This document shows, one piece after another, positions 38,301 to 42,754 of a DNA stretch of 42,754 nucleotides (within the stretch, counting starts at the first letter, position 1; every line of letters begins with the position of its first letter). This stretch comes from Candidatus Methanoxibalbensis ujae (lineage in GTDB: Archaea > Halobacteriota > Syntropharchaeia > Alkanophagales > Methanospirareceae): positions 1 through 42,754 of the forward strand of contig JAOQIN010000012.1 in NCBI GenBank assembly GCA_026134085.1. Direction: 5' to 3'. The notes beneath the pieces were generated by a model. The model had not been told where the DNA came from, made no database searches, and saw only the letters and a list, made by a program, of their open reading frames with translations. A program made the translations under genes and the position numbers.

Positions 38301-38414
38301 ATTCGTTCCAATAAAATGGGGGTGCAATTTTCCAATATCGTGAAGCAATGCTCCCATTTCTCCGGTTAATATCGCTTCTTTATTGTTTTTAATTTTATCT
38401 AGGCAGTTACTCAT
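35370..38414 (-). CDS. csx11: Csx11-type Cas10, HD nuclease without GGDD cyclase motif
   Basis: 1014 residues, the large subunit of a type III complex. An N-terminal HD domain has GALLHDIGKLHPHF (His25-Asp26), EHHN at 86-89 and LWDHSYSTASL at about 198-208. FSICWDGVEFINKGRKIAEI (about 232-251) and ARSEIIENI match the first palm domain's helix. Where active Cas10 proteins carry palm residues, this one reads VYEDTNGIYFTFP (279-291). A zinc ribbon has C381, C384, C396 and C399. A long charged coiled coil follows (about 460-545). No GGDD or close variant occurs anywhere, so cyclic oligoadenylate synthesis is unlikely. Single-stranded DNA cleavage by HD may remain. GGAGGGTAA, overlapping the previous stop, serves as ribosome binding site for ATG 38414. 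Confidence 0.85.
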   Translation of the reverse strand: MSNCLDKIKNNKEAILTGEMGALLHDIGKLHPHFIGTNSIENIPQRFSHSKIDGFLKYDLVRFIKHNKLEIKINGKVTDVYKLITEHHNYNINDEIVKFLQGCDRKDSADDKGIVRKKQSIKSTIISSPFGYPKEKIDLNCLQKRFEDLEDNLIGLFKNYISGTIDLSCFRESLINNLKTVFSHTLGETRIPANDVTLWDHSYSTASLFKTVLAEMICGASPDPNNLKWSIFSICWDGVEFINKGRKIAEIKARSEIIENIKKKLKRKFEDEIPIGDAVYEDTNGIYFTFPDLADESKDLAKECAKEALKIIYKESDSELWPFFTLSKASGTLTIIADELKFAAEKRKIPKMSPTLFIEGKEVETFENPEIATPSEGQDVCPICGIRPKDAKKERCDVCEERRKGRLLQWLSNRQDTIWIDESADKNNRIALISLNFYLDKWLDGTMIGTIYSQSFEDWLDKEKENLSKIQDVLKEKIKKQIESLEKAIENMKKAKDPSKVKARINEKIKEKKELEQKIKQLTFILIPEKRMIYKVLDIFFKVKDNDREIAAKILDTFFEENIGLDKNTLEKHLTNIKERIEISSLTKENLATYLFTQNPSPARLYRIWQETEEFFDLVIEKIKDKIYGTKWKRIKFSVNYTDLKSKLKQGRRIEKCTPYIIQIDNLEPQKLLVFHNENGEFYTIESLGKFKFNNKIGEEAVKEALKHGFKHLALEDDPDKNLLQLSYDEKLKPDENSIETEEYYPLIEINKSPLSLRLMVPALDSMKVIELITKLYNERFEKVLGKLPLNAKLLVAKRKFPLYILLDAENRMLEGEGFKKQMPITPWWNVNGMRNDKYYGFYPTKPIEEDGKYSLDDLSSISKGKVFYLYLGYFDFDLLLGTTDRYSIYYKGGRRGCEDYKLFTGRPYYFYQISEILELWDVLSNLPSSQINFIEEMLTSKLREWRSVEDENRQNIFREFAEATLKDAFGGKWNGPRDETKSFLVCSAINGLLLDTMILFGHIIKVKGVDEYE

Positions 38415-38416
38415 CT

Positions 38417-39334
38417 TTACCCTCCAAATAACTTAATTAATTTATTCTTCAGTTCATCCAATCGAGAGAATGTTTCTTCTTTAATTTTCGTATTAGATTT
38501 TATCCAGAACTTTCCTTCATTCAGTTGTTCTTCAATTACTCCAAAGCCAGATGTTTTCTTTGCCGAGAATCCATAGATATAAAACATCAATTTCAAAGCT
38601 TTAGCAAGAAACATTAAATCCTCTTTAATCTGCTCTTCTTTGAAATCCTTTCCTTTTGGATATGGAACATAGAGAAGGTAAAACTCTCCTTTACTTCCGG
38701 GTTTCACAACTTCAATAGGTATTGGGCTTCTACCTTTTACGGGAGTTCTTGTATCTCTCCTCAAGGGTGTTATTACATCTTTTTCTGCATCGCTTTTAAA
38801 GAAAGTTGGGAAGAAGTAAAGCCTCCCCTTCAGTGCCACATCTTCTCCGGATTCCGAGCCGAAGAGCCTTTTGATAATCTTTTTCTTCTTTTCTTCATCG
38901 TATTCAACCTTTTCAGCAGAAAATCTCAAATGTCCTTTCCATGTTGATGGTCTTACCATCGGAAGTCCAGTGAATTTATCTCTGACAATTGGGTTTTCAA
39001 AGATTCTACCATTGAGAATGTGAAATTCTCCTTCATCTTTGCTTAGATATGGTTTTTTGAGAGTAAAGGAGATTTTTATGAGCACAGAATTTTCAGAGAA
39101 GGTTTGTAAATCCACTGACTTGGGATAAAAGTCATTAATATACTTTTCTTTTGAAAGAATCATATCTTTCTTTTTCCTCCCTACAATTTCTTCTTGTTGC
39201 CAAATAATGCGTTTCTCTCCTACACTTTTTCCTTTTAGTCTTCTCTTGTTTTCTCTTTCCCACTCCTCGAACGAGCTAATCTTGTCTTCATCCACTGGTT
39301 CTAATAAAAGTTTTAGATAATAATCGTGCATCAT
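38417..39334 (-). CDS. Type III CRISPR Cas7-like RAMP protein
   Basis: 305 residues. After a charged N-terminal extension of about 80 residues comes SVLIKISFTLKKPYLSKDEG and FENPIVRDKFTGLPMVRPSTWKGHLR, the latter matching the conserved NPvxRdxxtGxPxxxgSsxKG helix of Cas7-like RAMPs. LFGSESG and LYFFPTFF follow the usual order, and SAKKTSGFGVI is the glycine-rich loop. Probably a Cmr6- or Csm5-like terminal subunit. It overlaps cmr1 by 4 nt (ATGA) and is 2 nt from csx11. Two adjacent ATGs (39334, 39331) are possible starts, with GGGGGT upstream. Confidence 0.75.
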   Translation of the reverse strand: MMHDYYLKLLLEPVDEDKISSFEEWERENKRRLKGKSVGEKRIIWQQEEIVGRKKKDMILSKEKYINDFYPKSVDLQTFSENSVLIKISFTLKKPYLSKDEGEFHILNGRIFENPIVRDKFTGLPMVRPSTWKGHLRFSAEKVEYDEEKKKKIIKRLFGSESGEDVALKGRLYFFPTFFKSDAEKDVITPLRRDTRTPVKGRSPIPIEVVKPGSKGEFYLLYVPYPKGKDFKEEQIKEDLMFLAKALKLMFYIYGFSAKKTSGFGVIEEQLNEGKFWIKSNTKIKEETFSRLDELKNKLIKLFGG

Positions 39335-40410
39335 CTTACTACCCCCAAGATCTCTTTACCCGTTTTTTCTTCTGTTAAAGTGCAACTTTCTAGGCTTTCT
39401 TTATATTCTTCTTTTGAAAACAACTTTTCTTTTAATTTATTTTCCAGTTCCTTCTTTATTTTATGTTTAATACTCTTTTCCACATCGTATCCCCAGACCC
39501 TTACTTCTACCGTTGTGTCGTCGACTTTATAACAGTGAGAGACAAAAATCTTTGAACCCTTTCCCAACTCGCCAAATATCTCATGCCGTTTATTTTTATC
39601 ATCCTCCACCTGTCTTATGGCGTCCCTTATATGAAATGCTATTGGAAGAAAATGGTAATCACTCCAGAGTTTTTTCCAGTTTTCCCAATTATCAATAAAA
39701 CCATAATGATCTGACTGATGTGTCCAAAAAACTTCTTTGTCGATCAAGTTAGATATACCCTTCTTGAATTTAATATGAAACTTGTAAAAGAAGAAGTTAG
39801 CCAAATTAGGTGAATTGATTTTGTTCCCTTTACCCTTTAATTCGGATTTTTTTGGATTTTCATCCTTATAGGGCAAATTGTTTTCAGCAATTTTAATCAC
39901 TCCACTGCCCTGTGATGTTTTTGCTCCTAAGGCACTGTAATCTGCTATTATTTGAAGTATTTTATTTAGTAAAGCCCACTCGTTTTGGGATATTTCTCTT
40001 AGAGGCATAAATTTTAGAATTATATCTCCATCAGCCATTAATCCTTCTACCTCTCGTATTAAGTATTTCTCTCTTTTTCTGATAACTCTCTTTTTTCTCG
40101 TTCCTATTTTAATTTTGAGATTTTTGGGAATAACTGCTAAATTAATAGATTCTATCTCCAGCCTGAACTTTCTTGCCCAACCCATACATCCAAATAATTC
40201 ACAAACATCACAATGATTTCCGTCTTTATCCGGACATCTGTTATCAGAAGTTGAGTCACATGCACTCCCACCTAATCCTCTAACCAAAGCTTCATACCAC
40301 CATCTCAAGCTTCCAAGCATCCCTGTTTCCCGTAATGTTTTGCATTCTCTATTCTCATCTCCTGTCCATATGGGAGTTAAGGGTTTAATCTTGACAATAA
40401 ATTCCCTCAT
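39331..40410 (-). CDS. cmr1: Cmr1, type III-B RAMP subunit
   Basis: About 359 residues, first gene of the operon. KIKPLTPIWTGDENRECKTL and RETGMLGSLRWWYEALVRGL are diagnostic for Cmr1. A Cys-rich stretch (ACDSTSDNRCPDKDGNHC, then CELFGCMGWARKF) matches its metal-binding-like insertion; GAKTSQGSGVIKI is the glycine-rich loop. In characterised complexes Cmr1 sits at one end near the 3' end of the crRNA and helps capture target RNA. ATG 40410 is chosen because GGTGGTGAT ends 4 nt upstream; the open frame extends to 40434. A GTTAGGC box (minus strand, 40447-40453) and a palindrome cluster lie directly upstream. Confidence 0.88.
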   Translation of the reverse strand: MREFIVKIKPLTPIWTGDENRECKTLRETGMLGSLRWWYEALVRGLGGSACDSTSDNRCPDKDGNHCDVCELFGCMGWARKFRLEIESINLAVIPKNLKIKIGTRKKRVIRKREKYLIREVEGLMADGDIILKFMPLREISQNEWALLNKILQIIADYSALGAKTSQGSGVIKIAENNLPYKDENPKKSELKGKGNKINSPNLANFFFYKFHIKFKKGISNLIDKEVFWTHQSDHYGFIDNWENWKKLWSDYHFLPIAFHIRDAIRQVEDDKNKRHEIFGELGKGSKIFVSHCYKVDDTTVEVRVWGYDVEKSIKHKIKKELENKLKEKLFSKEEYKESLESCTLTEEKTGKEILGVVR

Positions 40411-40446
40411 ATTATCACCACCATAGCCATACACCCCCGATTACGC

Positions 40447-40546
40447 CTAACTCTGGATATCCGCAGTACTGCATATATCATTCCCTTTTGTATTATATCT
40501 GCAATGCGTATATCCTTCCAATATCCGCAATAGTGCGTATATACAT
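40447..40546 (-). promoter_or_regulatory. Palindromic repeat cluster and half attC-like box before cmr1
   Basis: Three imperfect copies of a palindromic unit, consensus ATATCYGCA-n-TGCRTATAT: 40457-40481 (core GCAGTACTGC), 40496-40517 (shortened centre) and 40521-40546. They lie 47-136 nt before the cmr1 start and could be operators, or the left part of a degraded recombination site. GCCTAAC (40447-40453; GTTAGGC on the coding strand) sits between the cluster and cmr1, 37 nt from the start. Confidence 0.5.
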
Positions 40547-40549
40547 CCC

Positions 40550-41100
40550 TCCGAATGAAACTCCTATCTCCTCGATTTTCCTTCCTTTCATCCTTTTGCA
40601 CCTCCTCCATTCTCCTTCTCAAACAACCTGTCCACTTTTTATTTTCCCTATAAGGTGTATTATCTGATTTTTAGAGCGGGAAACTAATATATATACATAT
40701 TGCTTATTTAAATAAATTTAAAAAACAAAGCAATTGGTCCGGGGTGCACTCTTATTAGTATACAACAAGAAACAGTATGTGCCCACCACCTCTCACTGAG
40801 GGGCATCCAGTGAGGCTCATCGGTGCTTCATCGGGGAGACTTGCCTCAGCCTTCCCAGATTAAAAGAGATGCTGGCAGAGGAGGAATGGAAGGATGTAGA
40901 TTGACGATGGTTTTGGAAGAGGTTATCTCATACAGTGATGCTCCACATCAAGGGCTGAATGGTCTATCTCCAAATGTAAAAGGAGGCTGATGTGTGTGGC
41001 ATCTGGTTGACTATAATACAGTCTGACAATTTTTCTTCATCTCAATTTCGTCCACATTTACCCCTGATTTTGATTAGAAATTATCGTATTTGACCGAGAA
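40550..41100. other. Gene-free region upstream of the type III operon
   Basis: Contains an AT-rich block (about 40687-40735, TAATATATATAC and ATTTAAATAAATTT) suited to a promoter or an island boundary, and CTTATAGGG-like TATA candidates on the minus strand near 40650. No gene or structured RNA could be supported. Confidence 0.35.
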
Positions 41101-41101
41101 C

Positions 41102-41291
41102 CTATACTTTTTTAATCTGCTCTGTACCATGAGGATATCGCTCGCAAATCTCAAGTGCTTCTTTTAACACGCTCATCGCCTTGCTGCATTCCTTGCTGTA
41201 TTCCTGAATCCCGCTATATAAAATCCCCGTAAGGCATCTCGCCTGCTCTATCTCTCCGGGTATTGCTTCAAGCATCCATAGTGCATTGACA
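41102..41291 (-). pseudogene. TPR-like protein fragment
   Basis: An open minus-strand stretch ending at TAG 41102-41104 reads ALWMLEAIPGEIEQARCLTG, then AMSVLKEALEICERYPHGTE and QIKKV. The spacing of Ala, Leu and Tyr fits the C-terminal two helices pairs of a tetratricopeptide protein. A stop lies directly upstream (about 41294) and no ribosome binding site is present, so it is taken as a remnant of a longer gene. Confidence 0.4.
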
Positions 41292-41332
41292 ACTTAATTT
41301 GCTTATATTAGAAAAAGAGAAGCACATAAACA

Positions 41333-42297
41333 TTGTATGCCTGCAAAAAGTATCATGTTTACTTGAGAGATGAGGAAAGAGAATATCCTGAAAGAGTCAG
41401 CACTGGAACTAACAAAGCCCGAATAACCAAAGAATTCTGCTGCTTGCAGATGCAAAGGACAGGGAAAAACAATCAAGCTTTAGGAGTTTGCATGGTAGCA
41501 AAGACAGGAGAACGCTTCGTTGAGGACGGATCAGGAGCATTGAACGAGACATCCCGGCAAAAAACCAACAGGAAGAGATGAGGTAATGCTGACAGCAATT
41601 GCATTCAGAGACCCCCGGAAGGTGAACTATAAGTTGGAAGATAAACCCGGAACCCGGAATTGTTGATTCAATATCAAGGGAAACGGTAAGAAAAACATTA
41701 AAAAACGAAATTAAGCCATGGCTAAGGAAACATGGCTAAGGAAACAGTTGTGGAGAAAATGTGAGTTTATTGCAAGGATTGAGGATATATATGAGAACTA
41801 CGATCAAAAGAAACCTTATGCGTTGATGAAAGACCCTTCAAGTGGAAGATTTTATTCAACCAATTCCAGTGAAAAAAAGGATTTCCAGAGAGACAAGATT
41901 ACCAAGCGGAGAGGAGTATGCTGTCATTGCTTTCTGATAGGATGGCGTTATAAGGGAGAGAAGAACTAAATATTATGCAGAATTCATGAAAAATGTTGCA
42001 GATAGATCTGAAATCATAAGGGTTGTTCAGGATCTCAACACTCACACCCATGCTTCCTTTTACGAGAGGAACCAGAAGAGGCAGGATACCTGTGTAAGAA
42101 GATTGAATTCCATTACACCCCAAAGAAGCTGGTTGAACTTGGCAGAGATTCTCAGCATGTCTGGATCGCAGGACAGGAGATACGGGAATCCTTGAACGTG
42201 AGATAAAAGCTTAGAAGATCGGAATGCAAAAAGGGTTAAGGTTAAGTGGTGCTTCACAACCGGAGATGTAATAGAGAAGCCGAGAAGGCATTATTCT
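41333..42297 (+). pseudogene. Decayed IS630-family transposase (copy 4)
   Basis: Landmarks in order across frames: KKYHVYLRDEEREYPERVST and NKARI (N-terminus), a helix-turn-helix trace NNQALGVCMVAKTGERFVED, DEVMLTAIAFRDPPE, then WLRK, EKMCEFIARIEDIYENYDQK, PYALMKDPSSGRF (position of the first catalytic Asp), FLIGWRYKGEKNKYYAEF, ADRSEIIRVVQDLNTHTHAS (second Asp), FHYTPKKAGW-like, LDRRI, and KVKWCFTTGDVIEKPRRHYS at the end. At least five frame changes. It is of the same subgroup as the relic near 12 kb, judged by the shared DNLNTH, HYTPK and WxFTxxxA blocks. Confidence 0.7.
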
Positions 42298-42451
42298 AAA
42301 ACCAGTGCACTAGTTTTTCTCTTTCCTCTGTTTTCCTTCACTTTTTATATTCTTCTCCATTTGGCATTTCTACTTCTCACTCAATTACAATAAAAAGAAA
42401 GAAAAAAAGAGAAAAAACAAATAAAGTAGTTATCCCCTCATTTTTTTATAG

Positions 42452-42754
42452 TTATACTCTTCTTATACATATCACAGCGATTACCGAAAGCAATCCTGCT
42501 AGCGCTATCAATCCGATTGGTGTCAGTGCTGGAACTGCTGGTGGCGGAGTTGGTCTTGGTGGAGGAGCTGCCTTTTGCAAGGTAAGCAGAGCCCACTCTG
42601 TGCACAGGATTGGGTCTCCCCACAAGCAACCTGTCCAGGATCCATTATCGTTTTGCTGAGCTACTATGGCGTCCTCAAATTCAGCTTGCCAGTCATATCC
42701 GCATATATCATGGATATCAAGCGATGTGAGCCCCTTCATCGTGGTATACATTGC
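42452..42754 (-). CDS. Surface protein with prenyltransferase-like repeat and VPxxxP sorting tail (C-terminal part only)
   Basis: The gene runs off the right edge; 100 residues of the C-terminus are seen. DWQAEFEDAIVAQQNDNGSW, TGCLWGD and CTEWALLTLQKA form one alpha-alpha repeat of the squalene-cyclase/prenyltransferase type (QxxxGxW). A Pro/Ala linker (PPPRPTPPPA) leads to VPALTP, a hydrophobic helix IGLIALAGLLSVIAVIC and the basic end IRRV. This is a VPxxxP-CTERM tail, expected to be processed by an archaeosortase and fixed to the cell surface. A decayed relative of the same C-terminus lies at 6.3 kb. Confidence 0.8.
   Translation of the reverse strand, partial: AMYTTMKGLTSLDIHDICGYDWQAEFEDAIVAQQNDNGSWTGCLWGDPILCTEWALLTLQKAAPPPRPTPPPAVPALTPIGLIALAGLLSVIAVICIRRV

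Noticed and set aside
40407-40622. A 71-codon frame upstream of cmr1
   Set aside because: It translates the palindromic repeats and overlaps the cmr1 start; no family resemblance.

Overview
The window reads as a chromosome segment of a methanogenic or methanotrophic archaeon (Euryarchaeota/Halobacteriota). Evidence: a coenzyme F430 gene (cfbD), an F420-hydrogenase-beta-like protein, and archaea-only information genes (GatE, archaeosine synthase ArcS, Cbf5, RNase P subunit Rnp3, Mre11). C-terminal VPxxxP sorting tails and many dead IS630 elements make an ANME-1/Methanophagales-like genome a reasonable guess, but that is inference.

Layout. 0-10.6 kb: housekeeping genes (cfbD, tRNA-Pro, truA, an FrhB-like gene, cbf5, a GIY-YIG/DUF123 gene, purM) separated by decayed DNA: a surface-protein relic, an IS630 relic, and a relic of a second surface protein whose better preserved relative ends at the right edge. 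10.6-18.6 kb: IS630 relics, gatA, an ABC exporter whose ATPase carries two frameshifts beside an intact permease, and a large secreted protein with CbiX-like chelatase repeats, an FmdE-like segment and a VPxxxP anchor. 18.6-23.3 kb: a CRISPR locus with wrecked cas1, frameshifted cas2, a leader, and an array of 34 near-perfect 30-bp repeats plus one degenerate terminal repeat. 23.2-30.8 kb: methyltransferase, mre11, rnp3 (minus) and the overlapping gatE-nudix-arcS run (plus).

31.3-40.5 kb is a visibly AT-richer accessory island, all on the minus strand. Its left part has two gene cassettes, a frameshifted two-helix membrane protein and a PD-(D/E)XK nuclease, each followed 13-14 nt after its stop by an attC-like imperfect palindrome with GCCTAAC / GTTAGGC-type outer boxes. 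No integrase is visible, so this resembles a cluster of attC sites lacking integrase in an archaeon. Its right part is a six-gene type III CRISPR effector operon (cmr1, a Cas7-like RAMP, csx11/cas10, cmr4, a cmr5-like gene, another RAMP). The Cas10/Csx11 keeps the HD motif but has no GGDD cyclase motif, and no CARF effector, cas6 or cas1-cas2 lies in the operon. A further GTTAGGC half-site sits 37 nt before cmr1, so the operon may itself be bracketed by cassette-like junctions.

40.5-42.75 kb: an operator-like repeat cluster, a TPR-like fragment, another IS630 relic, and the C-terminus of a VPxxxP-tailed surface protein cut by the window edge. The array could supply guides to the type III complex, but several spacers carry a Shine-Dalgarno and start codon in the same sense as the predicted crRNA, which fits DNA targeting better than mRNA targeting. 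The adaptation genes are dead, so the memory looks frozen unless Cas1-Cas2 is supplied elsewhere.
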